Assembly (NCBI RefSeq): GCF_024723255.1 | Contig: NZ_JANIAC010000001.1 | Span: forward strand, 325,548-389,547 | Length of the DNA: 64,000 nt | Source: Aestuariibaculum sp. M13 | GTDB taxonomy: Bacteria; Bacteroidota; Bacteroidia; Flavobacteriales; Flavobacteriaceae | Reading direction: 5' to 3' | In this document: in pieces, positions 44,505 to 53,713 of the stretch | How positions within the stretch are numbered: the first letter of the stretch is position 1 | Layout: every line of letters starts with the position of its first letter | Notes under the pieces: generated by a model | Database searches by the model: none | Told to the model about the DNA's origin: nothing | What the model saw: the letters and a program-made list of their open reading frames with translations, nothing else | Made by a program: the position numbers and the translations under genes

Positions 44505-45402
44505 TTTTCATTTTGATAAACTTATCTAAAATTGGAGAAAAAGCATAACTTGCGCGCTTACTTCCTTCCAAATTAACATGTATACGATCATAAAAAAAAT
44601 AACTATCATTAAGTAATGTGCTGTGATTTGTTATCTGATAATCTGAATCTAATGTTGTTGGTTGTTGATCCTCTATAGGAGCAATATAAACCATTAATTT
44701 TACTTTGTGCTTTTTACACAATGATTTCAAACGCTTTAAATAAGGATTTTGTAAGCGTATAGGCCAATTAGTAAAATTTAACTTTTTATGTGACTTATTC
44801 AAATCAACAGGATAATGATAATTTCCTTTATCGTCAAACCTATTATGTCTATGTGGCTCAAAAGCACTTAATATGGATGGATAAAAAATTTCAACATTAT
44901 AATATGAAACACCAAAAACAGCTGCATATTTGGAAAGTTCCAAAAGTGTAGATTCATAACTTTGATTTTTCGTAAAAAAATCATTTACATAATCACGTTT
45001 TATAAAAGGCAAAAACCTATATGAATTTGTACTTAAACCAGGATGTTTTGAATTCAGACTAACGGCACTGGTTGCCAATACGCAAACTTTAGTAGTTTTT
45101 CTTTCTGCTAAAAAATGCTCAAACATCAAACATTGCTCGCCAATACCAGTATCATCCATACTTAGGTTAAGCCCTTGAAATCCTGTAATGGAATCTATTA
45201 TTTCAGTATTAAGTGTCGTTAATCCTATACTAGAACCTAAAACAATATAATCATAATCATTAAAATTCACTTCACTTACCACAAAAGAAGGTTTATAAAA
45301 AGAAGCTTGCCTCATTAGATACAAACTTACCTCCGATAATACAGTTACTATGATTGAAAAAAACAGCAGATACAAACCTGTCCTCCTTAAAAATTCCTTC
45401 AT
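44497..45402 (-). CDS. SGNH-hydrolase-like membrane-anchored protein, MBOAT partner
   Basis: 301 aa from ATG 45402, one base after the MBOAT stop; an upstream in-frame start at 45459 would overlap the MBOAT gene and is rejected. One N-terminal helix (about residues 9-29) anchors it, with the rest outside the membrane. SGNH block I is IVLGSSIGL (53-61, Ser57 or Ser58), and block V is DRIHVN with Asp272 and His275. Such proteins act with MBOAT acyltransferases to place acyl groups on exported polysaccharides (as AlgJ/X with AlgI in alginate). Co-location with MBOAT makes that role likely here. Confidence 0.82.
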   Translation of the reverse strand: MKEFLRRTGLYLLFFSIIVTVLSEVSLYLMRQASFYKPSFVVSEVNFNDYDYIVLGSSIGLTTLNTEIIDSITGFQGLNLSMDDTGIGEQCLMFEHFLAERKTTKVCVLATSAVSLNSKHPGLSTNSYRFLPFIKRDYVNDFFTKNQSYESTLLELSKYAAVFGVSYYNVEIFYPSILSAFEPHRHNRFDDKGNYHYPVDLNKSHKKLNFTNWPIRLQNPYLKRLKSLCKKHKVKLMVYIAPIEDQQPTTLDSDYQITNHSTLLNDSYFFYDRIHVNLEGSKRASYAFSPILDKFIKMKNE

Positions 45403-45403
45403 A

Positions 45404-46831
45404 TTAAAACTGAAAATAAATAAACGTTTCTGGATTCTTAAATACTCCCATAAACACAATTAATACACCTATAAAAACAACTTGAATTGGTGATAAAGCC
45501 AACTCTTTCTGATTATTCTGAACAGCAAAAAATTCAAAAAGCAATAGTACAGCACTACTCATTACAACAATCATACTAAACAAAAACAATTTCGGTGTAC
45601 TTATAAAATAATTTAAAGAAATTCCTGAAAATTTAAAAATATCCAACATAAATTCTAAAGCCTTCTCAATTGTATCGGATCTAAAAAATACCCAAGCCAA
45701 AGTAACCAAACAAAAAGTACTAACTATATTAAAAACCTGCATTATTGAAAACCTTGAAGTCTCTATATTTGTTTTGTGTTTTTGAACCGCAAAAAGAGGT
45801 AAAAACAACAAAACATGCACCCCTCCCCAAGCAAGAAAAGTCCAATTAGCTCCATGCCAAAACCCACTTACTAAAAACACTACAAAAACATTTCTTATTC
45901 TTTTCCAAAAGCTCCCTTTAGATCCTCCCATCGGTATATATAAATAATCACGAAACCAAGTAGACAAAGAAATATGCCAACGCCTCCAAAACTCAGCTAT
46001 ATTCCTAGAAAAATAAGGAAATTTAAAATTGGTCATTAATCGAAACCCAAACAGACGAGATATACCAATAGCCATATCTGAATACCCAGAAAAATCCCCA
46101 TATATTTGTAGGGAAAACAAAACTGCACCTAAAAACAAGGTCATTGAGTTGTAGTTTTCAGAATGACTAAATATTGAATTAACTAAAAAAGCACAATTAT
46201 CAGCAACAACCACTTTTTTAAATAGTCCCCAAACCATTAAATTAACACCACTTAAAGCAAACTTTGCATTAAACTTCCTTATTACCTGAAATTGGGGCAA
46301 AAATTCTTTCGCTCGTTCTATAGGACCTGCTACAAGTTGTGGAAAAAATGATACATAAGCCGCAAATTGTATAATATTAGTCGAAGCCTTTACCCTATTC
46401 CTATAAACATCAATAGTATAGCTCAATGTTTGAAAAGTGTAAAAACTAATGCCAACTGGTAAAATTATACTCATAGTATCATGTGACATAGAAACGCCTA
46501 ATAAACCCCAAGCTTTTATCCAATTGTCTACAAAAAAATTATAATACTTAAAAAACCCTAATAAGCTCAAATTCAAAATTAAACTTAATATCAAATACCT
46601 TTTTCGATTTCGAAACTCCTTAGCTTTAGATAGTTGTATAGCAATACCGTAATCTAATAAAGTACTAAATAAAATCAAACTTAAAAACCGCCAGTCCCAC
46701 CATCCATAAAACACATAACTAGCACATAAAAGTAAAGAGTTTTGCCAAGCCAATGATTTTTTAAAGAAACCCCAATAAAGTATAAAAACCAAAGGCAAAT
46801 AAACAGTAAAAATCAGGGAATTAAATACCAT
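45404..46831 (-). CDS. MBOAT-family O-acyltransferase (AlgI-like)
   Basis: 475 aa multi-pass membrane protein. Family marks: NSLLLCASYVFYGWWDWRFL near the start, ILPVGISFYTFQTLSYTIDVYR (123-144), VAGPIERA (167-174), FWRRWHISLSTWFRDYLYIP (281-300) and the catalytic histidine in SGFWHGANWTF (His326). Transfers acyl groups (usually acetyl) across the inner membrane to a periplasmic sugar through its SGNH partner, whose gene follows after 1 bp. About eleven membrane helices are expected. The acceptor is presumably the polymer made by this locus. Confidence 0.94.
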   Translation of the reverse strand: MVFNSLIFTVYLPLVFILYWGFFKKSLAWQNSLLLCASYVFYGWWDWRFLSLILFSTLLDYGIAIQLSKAKEFRNRKRYLILSLILNLSLLGFFKYYNFFVDNWIKAWGLLGVSMSHDTMSIILPVGISFYTFQTLSYTIDVYRNRVKASTNIIQFAAYVSFFPQLVAGPIERAKEFLPQFQVIRKFNAKFALSGVNLMVWGLFKKVVVADNCAFLVNSIFSHSENYNSMTLFLGAVLFSLQIYGDFSGYSDMAIGISRLFGFRLMTNFKFPYFSRNIAEFWRRWHISLSTWFRDYLYIPMGGSKGSFWKRIRNVFVVFLVSGFWHGANWTFLAWGGVHVLLFLPLFAVQKHKTNIETSRFSIMQVFNIVSTFCLVTLAWVFFRSDTIEKALEFMLDIFKFSGISLNYFISTPKLFLFSMIVVMSSAVLLLFEFFAVQNNQKELALSPIQVVFIGVLIVFMGVFKNPETFIYFQF

Positions 46832-46842
46832 ACACCTATAGT

Positions 46843-47691
46843 TTAAATTCTATTATACAACTGGGTTTCAAACACATCTAAAATATTATTTATTTGTTTT
46901 AACTCGTTACTTCCCCATTTATAAATTTTATTTTCTTTATTGTGTAAGGTATGTTTAGAAGGATGTGTTTTGGTAGAAGGCAACTTATAAACAGCTTCAA
47001 TCTCATCGACAGGAGTCAGATGATGTCTTTTACACAAATCAAAAAAAACTTCAATATCAGAAAATAACGCTTCATATCTCACTACATCCACAGCAGTCAC
47101 ATTAACATCAAAAACTTCAAGAGGAAGGACATTTTCAATACACCATCTTAAACATAAAATCTCTATATCTGAAAGGCTTCGATATTGACTGATATCATAA
47201 CCAAAATGTGATTTAATCTGCTGAACCAACTTCGGTTGACTTACAAACCTATCTAAATCCAATAGCCAAGGAAAATTAACCTGTTTCTGGGAAAATATTA
47301 CATCATATGGATTTCGTAACATATGAACTACAGGTATGCCAAAACACTTATCAATATATGAAGCTAACAAATTACCCCTAACAAATTTGATAATATATTT
47401 TTTAGGCACAAATGGCCACAGATGTCTTTTAAAACGACGGTTACTGTTTTGGGCAATCCAATCGCAATCCACTCTATTAGCAAATATTCGTTTTAAATAA
47501 ACATCCGCTTGTTGATGCTCTTCCTTTAACGTTATCCATTGGTCACAAAGCAAATGCCCCTGTTGTGTCTGAAATTCATGCTCCGGTTCAAAAATCATCC
47601 GATACCTATACTGCTTTGCTATAGTTTCACTCAGCCAACTAGTACCACTTCTAGCTGTACCAACAATAACAAGATGTTTATTATATACCAT
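46843..47691 (-). CDS. Sulfotransferase (PAPS-dependent)
   Basis: 282 aa. 5'-phosphosulfate loop HLVIVGTARSGTSWLSETI (about 6-24) and 3'-phosphate segment VVHMLRNPYDVIFSQKQ (about 117-133) are both present, so it should use PAPS. It moves sulfate to a hydroxyl, here most likely of a sugar in the polysaccharide. No membrane anchor or signal peptide, so it acts in the cytoplasm on lipid-linked intermediates. The ATG overlaps the upstream GT4 stop by one base; the MBOAT gene follows after 11 bp. A second sulfotransferase lies at the right edge. Confidence 0.9.
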   Translation of the reverse strand: MVYNKHLVIVGTARSGTSWLSETIAKQYRYRMIFEPEHEFQTQQGHLLCDQWITLKEEHQQADVYLKRIFANRVDCDWIAQNSNRRFKRHLWPFVPKKYIIKFVRGNLLASYIDKCFGIPVVHMLRNPYDVIFSQKQVNFPWLLDLDRFVSQPKLVQQIKSHFGYDISQYRSLSDIEILCLRWCIENVLPLEVFDVNVTAVDVVRYEALFSDIEVFFDLCKRHHLTPVDEIEAVYKLPSTKTHPSKHTLHNKENKIYKWGSNELKQINNILDVFETQLYNRI

Positions 47692-48782
47692 TACAATTTC
47701 CTAATTAGTTCTTGATACAAAATTTCATGATTTGTTACAAAGTTTTTAATAGAAAAATGATTTACGCAATAATCTCTCAAAGCATCCCCTAGTTGGCTTC
47801 TTTCAACTTCATTCAACGCCATGATGCTTATTATTTTTTCTTTTAAAGATTCTGGATTACCAGCCTCAAAAAGCAATTCTTTAAATGATTTTAGAACAAA
47901 ATTAATACCAGTAATATTCGACCCCAAAACAGGCACTCCCATACTCATTGCTTCCACCAGCGCCATTGGCATACCTTCTTTTCTACCCTTATTTAAAGTG
48001 GGGATGACAAAAAGATCTGCCGATGCAATAAATGGCCGCACATCTAATTGTTTACTAATAAAACTAACCTGATTTTTTATATTAAGTTTCCCGCAAAGTG
48101 TTTTTAAATACAAGTCATAATCTGTATCTGAACTCCCGACGATTTTCAATAACACCGAATTATCTTTTAAAAGACTTACTGCATATAATAAAACTTCAAT
48201 CCCCTTAACTGGAACCAGATTCGCCACGGTAACCAATTGAAAATTTGGATTTTTCCTTTTTTCAAAATAGTTTGGATTATAATAATCTGTGTCTAAGCCT
48301 AATGGAATAAGTCGCTGATTCTTATTTTTAGGAAAATAAGAATGCATTTCATCATTAATGGTTATTATAAAATCAGCCAAATAACTTTTATATTTCCAAT
48401 GCCTACTCTTAAAACCCATAGCTTTTTTGGTATATACCCATTTAACACCAATTAGTTTTGCTGCTAAAACCTCTGTCCAATCACTACTCCATTGCCAAGA
48501 ATGAATTAAATCAAATTGATGTTTTTTATAAAACCTAGATATTTTTAAAATTCTAAACAAAAGAGTCAAATAGGGTCTGTATTCTGTTTTTGTTTCAAAA
48601 ATATAAACAGGCAAACCCAGATTCTCTATTGTTTTGAAAAACGTTCCCTTTCTATCCCCACAAGCTATAGCAACATCAAAGACTTCCTTATCTAAGTAGC
48701 GCACTAAATCATACAATACTTTACCACTTCCGGCCGTATTAAAATTAGATATTGTAAACAAAATCCTTATACGTTTACTCAT
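47691..48782 (-). CDS. Glycosyltransferase family 4
   Basis: 363 aa. [20 protein letters not shown] near the start, [56 protein letters not shown] (about 183-202) and [21 protein letters not shown] (about 265-285) with the E-x7-E glutamates. Resembles WcaC/PglH-like enzymes. Overlaps the hexapeptide acetyltransferase gene upstream by 8 bp and touches the sulfotransferase gene downstream. Confidence 0.92.
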   Translation of the reverse strand: MSKRIRILFTISNFNTAGSGKVLYDLVRYLDKEVFDVAIACGDRKGTFFKTIENLGLPVYIFETKTEYRPYLTLLFRILKISRFYKKHQFDLIHSWQWSSDWTEVLAAKLIGVKWVYTKKAMGFKSRHWKYKSYLADFIITINDEMHSYFPKNKNQRLIPLGLDTDYYNPNYFEKRKNPNFQLVTVANLVPVKGIEVLLYAVSLLKDNSVLLKIVGSSDTDYDLYLKTLCGKLNIKNQVSFISKQLDVRPFIASADLFVIPTLNKGRKEGMPMALVEAMSMGVPVLGSNITGINFVLKSFKELLFEAGNPESLKEKIISIMALNEVERSQLGDALRDYCVNHFSIKNFVTNHEILYQELIRKL

Positions 48783-49353
48783 GAGACAAGGTTCTTATAA
48801 TACATGCAGGGTTTCCTGCTACTATACTATTCGAAGGCACATCTTTAACCACCACAGCTCCAGCTCCTACAACAACATTATCACCAATGGTAATACCCCC
48901 AATAATTACTGCATTAGCACCAATTGTAACATTATCACCTATAATAGGCAACTGGGTGTTATCATTATTTTTATTGCCTATAGTAAGACCATTTCTAAAT
49001 TGAAAATTTTCACCTATTGCTTTTGCGTTAATCACCGTAGCAAAAGGATGATAACACATTAATCCTCCTTTAATTTTAGTACTTCTGAATATTTTACATT
49101 GAAAATCTCTAGCAAATAAATAATAATACCAAGGTTTTTTATTTATTCTCCAAAAGAAAATAAACGCAAATTCGGGGTAGTATAACATCGCATGCTCAAA
49201 CCGCCTCTTTGATGAAGCATTTAACACTTTACTTCCTCTCGTTTTAAGTGTTTGCCTCACATCTTCTTGAACCTCTTCAAACCTTATCGCATATTGAGAG
49301 TACAAAAAATAGATTAGTATTTTTTTAAATATATATTTAAAGATTCTCAACAT
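48775..49353 (-). CDS. Hexapeptide-repeat acyltransferase, serine-acetyltransferase-like (colanic WcaB type)
   Basis: 192 aa. N-terminal helical part, then left-handed beta-helix repeats (about 98-190): [42 protein letters not shown], and [20 protein letters not shown], closing with [14 protein letters not shown]. Shorter than CysE and without cys genes nearby, so it is more likely an acetyltransferase for a sugar residue in this locus (WcaB/CapG-like) than a cysteine-synthesis enzyme. Its end overlaps the GT4 gene downstream by 8 bp. Confidence 0.88.
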   Translation of the reverse strand: MLRIFKYIFKKILIYFLYSQYAIRFEEVQEDVRQTLKTRGSKVLNASSKRRFEHAMLYYPEFAFIFFWRINKKPWYYYLFARDFQCKIFRSTKIKGGLMCYHPFATVINAKAIGENFQFRNGLTIGNKNNDNTQLPIIGDNVTIGANAVIIGGITIGDNVVVGAGAVVVKDVPSNSIVAGNPACIIRTLSHE

Positions 49354-49362
49354 GATGATGAA

Positions 49363-50349
49363 TTAAATTTTTAATCTATTAATAACAAAAGGCACTAAAT
49401 AATATCCGTAAAATTTTCTTAAAATCGTCCAGGGTAACAAAACTAAAATACTCAAATATAGACCAATTATAAAAGGAACCCTAAGAGGAGCTATTTCTAA
49501 GAGCAATTTATTTTTTAGGAAATGACGTTGTAACAAACCTTGGGTAAAACATAATTGCCTCGCCATAGATTGACACAACTGACTATATAACAATTGCTTA
49601 AACTTCAATGGCACCTTATAACTTAAATAAAATGGTATATGAGCTTTCACCAACCTAGTCCAAATCATAAAAGCACGTGGCATTTTACTTTTTGACTGTT
49701 GGATTGTAGAATTTTCATGCTTAAAATACAAATACACATAGGTATCTAAAAACGCTAACTGTTTCGTCATACCTAATTCAATATCTAAGGCTGTATCCTG
49801 CCCTATTCTTAGGTCTTCATTATACCCTCCTAATTCCAATAACACAGTTTTTCTATATAAAAAAGCCGGCGGCCCCACCACTGTACTCAAATCTTCAAAC
49901 CAAAGTAATCCCCAGTATGGAGTACTCTTCAATATCACTTCATGAGTTTCATCCTCAGGTTTTTCAATATCACCTATACTTTTATTTGATTTAACCATCT
50001 TTCCAAACACAGCATCTATATCTGGATATTCATCTAAAATCTTAATCATGCGCTTTAAGATTCCCGGAAAAATCTCATCATCTACATCAAACATGTATAT
50101 ATATTTTCCCTTGGCCTCACTAATACCCATATTTCGAGCCGCAGCTGCCCCTTGTTTAGGTTGCTTTAAGTATTTAACTCTTAGGTCGCGCTCCATTAAA
50201 ACTTTAATAATCTCTTCTGAGGCATCCGTAGAATTGTTATTAACATAAATCAACTCCAAATCTATAATACCCTGTCTCTCTATTTGCTGATAAGACTGCT
50301 CTATAAAAGCTGCACCATTAAAAACTGGAATAACAACCGACAGCATCAT
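49363..50349 (-). CDS. Glycosyltransferase family 2
   Basis: 328 aa. GT-A fold: MLSVVIPVFNGAAFIEQSY, LELIYVNNNSTDASEEII, AAAARNMGISEAKGKYIYMFDVDDEI with DVDD as the D-x-D motif (about 90-93). A hydrophobic C-terminal segment (about 293-312) may associate it with the membrane. Starts MM; either Met may be used. Overlaps the AsnB-like gene upstream by 4 bp (ATGA). Confidence 0.92.
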   Translation of the reverse strand: MMLSVVIPVFNGAAFIEQSYQQIERQGIIDLELIYVNNNSTDASEEIIKVLMERDLRVKYLKQPKQGAAAARNMGISEAKGKYIYMFDVDDEIFPGILKRMIKILDEYPDIDAVFGKMVKSNKSIGDIEKPEDETHEVILKSTPYWGLLWFEDLSTVVGPPAFLYRKTVLLELGGYNEDLRIGQDTALDIELGMTKQLAFLDTYVYLYFKHENSTIQQSKSKMPRAFMIWTRLVKAHIPFYLSYKVPLKFKQLLYSQLCQSMARQLCFTQGLLQRHFLKNKLLLEIAPLRVPFIIGLYLSILVLLPWTILRKFYGYYLVPFVINRLKI

Positions 50350-51734
50350 TTTAAACCATTTTGTTTATACCACAAAGACAAAGTTAACAACATGCTTACG
50401 GAATGAGAATAATGGACTCTTTCTTTTGTCTTAAATTTATCATATGACTCTCTAACAAGACGTTCAGGAATCCATTGCAAAAAATCTGGTGATAATAAAT
50501 ATTGTTTTAAATGCTTCTCGTTTTCACGTCCTACGAATTGTAATTCCCAATTACGTTGAATATATGGATAGCCTAGGGCGTTTTTCATTTCTCTTTTAAT
50601 TTTACTAACAATGCGATAGGGCAAATTATAGGGCAAAGTATTGTACTTAAAGGTATGTAGATTAAACGGACGTTGAGCCTGCCAAGTAATTTTAGATAAT
50701 TCTGGATTTGTTTTTATGTGAGCTATCTGCAATTTCCTGTCAGCTAAATAGCGTTCTGGTACTTTATTAATAAATTCAACCATCCGGTCATCATAATACG
50801 GTAATGTTATCTTATGAGCTTCAGAAAACACAGCAAGATTTGTTGTTGTCCAGCGATGTGCCCATTGGTTTGTTTTAAAAGCCCTAACCTTGGCACTTAT
50901 GTTATCTATTGAAATTCTATCTAAAGCCACTTCTATTCTACTCCTCAAATAGTCACCAAAGTTTCCTTCCAAGTTCCAAACTTCCCATAATGCATTGGCC
51001 AAAGCCATTCCATCAGGTTTCACCATTTTTTTTAACAATAAGGTGATAACTTCACTGGCTTGGGTATCTTCAGGAACTCCTTTATCGAACAAAACATCTC
51101 CCCAATGACCCAAACAAAAAACGCCCTTAAATTGTTTTAAATATGGAAGAACAGCCATTTGTCGTGGGTGTGTGAATTCTGAATAACAGCCATTAATAGT
51201 AGCCAAATCTTCTATACTATCCCAAAGATACCCTTTAGGTATCCTAAAACTTTGAAAATCAAACCCACATGCTACAGATATTTGCTGTGCTAAACGAGTT
51301 TCTGGATATCCACCCGTAAACGAATAACTATAGGATTCAACAGAATGACCTAAACCTTTCAATACAACCGCTAAACTTCGGCTATCTAACCCTCCTGATA
51401 GTGGTAAAATAACCGAATTATCCCCTATCTGATCTTTCATTATGGAGGTCAACAAATCAATATAGCCTTCTAGCGCTTCCTGAAAACTAATATTCTTTGG
51501 GCTATAGTTCCAATTAAACCAAGGTTCACTATGAATAATATTTCTATTATTATCCAAAGTATAATTATACCCAGGCTTAAGACAAACTTCGTCTTTAAAA
51601 AAAGTATCATCATCCAGAAAAAAGCCTAGTGCTATAAAAACACAAATTGCTTCTAAGTGAAGTTCATGCTTAGCATTAACTTTAGCAAAAGTATGCTTTG
51701 TTGGTATAATGGGGGTTTTAATAAACATAGACAA
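50346..51734 (-). CDS. Asparagine-synthase-domain protein lacking an N-terminal glutaminase
   Basis: 462 aa. The PP-loop ATP pyrophosphatase motif SVILPLSGGLDSRSLAVVL (about 105-123) and YSYSFTGGYPETRLAQQI identify an AsnB C-terminal domain. The N-terminus does not start Met-Cys: residues 1-70 match only the last strands of a class II glutaminase domain (FFLDDDTFF, then CLKPGYNYTL). So the nucleophile and most of the glutaminase are absent, and the 130-bp upstream gap cannot hold them. It could use free ammonia, take it from the full AsnB encoded next to it, or make an acyl-adenylate for another reaction. Not a decayed gene: 462 codons stay open. Confidence 0.85.
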   Translation of the reverse strand: MSMFIKTPIIPTKHTFAKVNAKHELHLEAICVFIALGFFLDDDTFFKDEVCLKPGYNYTLDNNRNIIHSEPWFNWNYSPKNISFQEALEGYIDLLTSIMKDQIGDNSVILPLSGGLDSRSLAVVLKGLGHSVESYSYSFTGGYPETRLAQQISVACGFDFQSFRIPKGYLWDSIEDLATINGCYSEFTHPRQMAVLPYLKQFKGVFCLGHWGDVLFDKGVPEDTQASEVITLLLKKMVKPDGMALANALWEVWNLEGNFGDYLRSRIEVALDRISIDNISAKVRAFKTNQWAHRWTTTNLAVFSEAHKITLPYYDDRMVEFINKVPERYLADRKLQIAHIKTNPELSKITWQAQRPFNLHTFKYNTLPYNLPYRIVSKIKREMKNALGYPYIQRNWELQFVGRENEKHLKQYLLSPDFLQWIPERLVRESYDKFKTKERVHYSHSVSMLLTLSLWYKQNGLK

Positions 51735-51818
51735 CTAAGTCCAAGATAATAAAATTATACAATTCAATACCATCATATCCAGGTTAAATAGGAACAAATT
51801 AATCTAATTTATCATTAT

Positions 51819-51845
51819 AAAAAATAATATTTCGAGTACATCCAA
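51819..51845 (-). promoter_or_regulatory. Possible internal promoter in the polysaccharide locus
   Basis: In the 130-bp gap, the largest in the locus: minus strand TTG (51843-51845), 16-bp spacer, TATTTTTT (7 of 8 to TAnnTTTG). One mismatch and a slightly short spacer, so only a candidate. Confidence 0.25.
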
Positions 51846-51864
51846 TCTTTTAACGTAAGATATC

Positions 51865-53712
51865 TTATTTATTAGCATGACAATACGCCCATTTTTGCCA
51901 GGCATAAATATGCCAAACTCCCCAAGCATTATTATGCTTCCCTTCATAAAACTCATCCACATATTTTCTTAATATCGAAATATCCATAACAGTATCTCCA
52001 TAAAACGGCACCGAATAAATCATTTTCAATACATCTTCTTTTAAATCGTTATGCAACCAATTTTGGAGCGGTACCGTAAAACCCATTTTTTTTGTATTCA
52101 CAATCGATTTAGGAACAAATTGAGATAACAATAATTTTAAAGGCTTTTTTAAATCCGCTTTATCATTCAAAGGTAAATACCCTTGCCAGGCAAAGTCAAT
52201 TATATCCTTATCCAAAAAAGGCACCCGAACTTCCAAGCTATGTTTCATACTGGCTCGATCAACTTTAATTAAAATGCGTTGCAAATGATTGTAAAACTCA
52301 TTCTTTCTCAAACTGTGAAGTATCTCCCTATAACCACCATTAATAAATAACTTATATCCTTCATTTATATTAGCAACAAATGGAGTGTCTTTAAAAACGT
52401 TTTTTAAAATATTCTCAGATATGTGAAGATGCTTATTCATAACAAAATCATCAAACCGCCTAAAGAAGGGGCTCCAAGTCTTTGTTATGCCAAGAGTATT
52501 GGTTACTCTTACTAAAAATATTCTCATATAGAAGGGTATTTTAAACCAATGCCTCTTATCCATAATATCTAACATTCTTGGATATCCAAAAAACAGTTCA
52601 TCACCTCCATCACCAGATAACATTACAGTATGATTCTGCTTTGCCATTTGCGTAATCAAATAAGTTGGAATACTTGAATAATCACCAAATGGCTCCGGAT
52701 AAGCTTCAAAATGTCTTTCAATAATTTCAAGTAAATCAGAATCCTTAATATCTTTTACCATTTGTTCTATATCTAAAGCGTCAGCATAACTTTTTGCTAT
52801 ACCACTTTCATTTAAATGAGGAGCACTTACTTTAACCGTAAACGCCTTAACATTAGGATGAAGTCGTTTTAACATGGCACAAATTAAAGGGCTATCAATA
52901 CCGCCACTTAAAAACGCTGCTAAAGGCACATCACTTTGACTCTGTCTTTCAACTACTTCACCCACAACCTTTTCCAAACGTTTTAAATAGGTATCATCAG
53001 TCATGCTAACCACTTCTTCCGGCATACTGTCAAATTGCACAATTTGATTTTTAGAAATGGTACCATTCTCAAAAAAACGAATTAGCTCACCTGGATTTAC
53101 CTGAAAAATATGATCATAAATTGTATCAGGAGCTGGCATATATCCCAATCCAAAATACGTTTTCATGGCATCTTTTCGCAAACTAAGATTACCACTAAAC
53201 CAAGGATGCTTAAAGATCTGATCAAATTGTGAGGCCGAGACCACTCCTGATTGAGACACCCCAAAAAACAAAGGTTTTATTCCTGCAAAATCGCGAGTGA
53301 GATATAAAGATTTATCTAGAGTATCAATAATGGCAATGGCAAACATACCATTTAGTTCCTTTATTGTAGATTCAATACCTAACTTATCCAACAGGCAACA
53401 AAGGACTTCTGTATCAGAACTAGATCGTAAGTCTGTTAAAGAATATTTCTGTATTAATAGTTTATAATTATAGATTTCTCCATTAAAAACAACATGAAAC
53501 CTTTCTGAAGGACTGTATACCGGTTGATTACCATTTTCACTTAAATCCAAAACAGCTAGCCTATTAAACCCCAATTGATAATACCCACCTATTTGGATCT
53601 CCGTCGAATCCGGGCCACGGTGTTTAGATAATGACAATAACTTTTCAAATTGCTCCTTTTTTGTAATCTCCTTGGAGGTATTAAAAACAATTTCAGTTAA
53701 AAATCCACACAT
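51865..53712 (-). CDS. asnB: Asparagine synthase (glutamine-hydrolysing) type amidotransferase
   Basis: 615 aa with both domains. MCGFLTEI gives the N-terminal Cys nucleophile of class II glutaminases (Cys after Met removal); SKHRGPD, FNRLAVLDLS and FHVVFNGEIYNYKLL follow. The synthetase PP-loop is VPLAAFLSGGIDSPLICAML (about 259-278), with MLSGDGGDELFFGYPRM later. In polysaccharide loci such proteins often amidate uronic acids or other glycan acids rather than make free asparagine; which applies here is unknown. The next gene downstream is its truncated paralogue. Two bases separate it from the GT gene upstream. Confidence 0.92.
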   Translation of the reverse strand: MCGFLTEIVFNTSKEITKKEQFEKLLSLSKHRGPDSTEIQIGGYYQLGFNRLAVLDLSENGNQPVYSPSERFHVVFNGEIYNYKLLIQKYSLTDLRSSSDTEVLCCLLDKLGIESTIKELNGMFAIAIIDTLDKSLYLTRDFAGIKPLFFGVSQSGVVSASQFDQIFKHPWFSGNLSLRKDAMKTYFGLGYMPAPDTIYDHIFQVNPGELIRFFENGTISKNQIVQFDSMPEEVVSMTDDTYLKRLEKVVGEVVERQSQSDVPLAAFLSGGIDSPLICAMLKRLHPNVKAFTVKVSAPHLNESGIAKSYADALDIEQMVKDIKDSDLLEIIERHFEAYPEPFGDYSSIPTYLITQMAKQNHTVMLSGDGGDELFFGYPRMLDIMDKRHWFKIPFYMRIFLVRVTNTLGITKTWSPFFRRFDDFVMNKHLHISENILKNVFKDTPFVANINEGYKLFINGGYREILHSLRKNEFYNHLQRILIKVDRASMKHSLEVRVPFLDKDIIDFAWQGYLPLNDKADLKKPLKLLLSQFVPKSIVNTKKMGFTVPLQNWLHNDLKEDVLKMIYSVPFYGDTVMDISILRKYVDEFYEGKHNNAWGVWHIYAWQKWAYCHANK

Positions 53713-53713
53713 A

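Noticed and set aside
48775-49353. Serine acetyltransferase for cysteine synthesis (cysE)
   Set aside because: Sits among polysaccharide genes, is shorter than CysE, and no cysteine genes are nearby; a sugar acetyltransferase is more likely.
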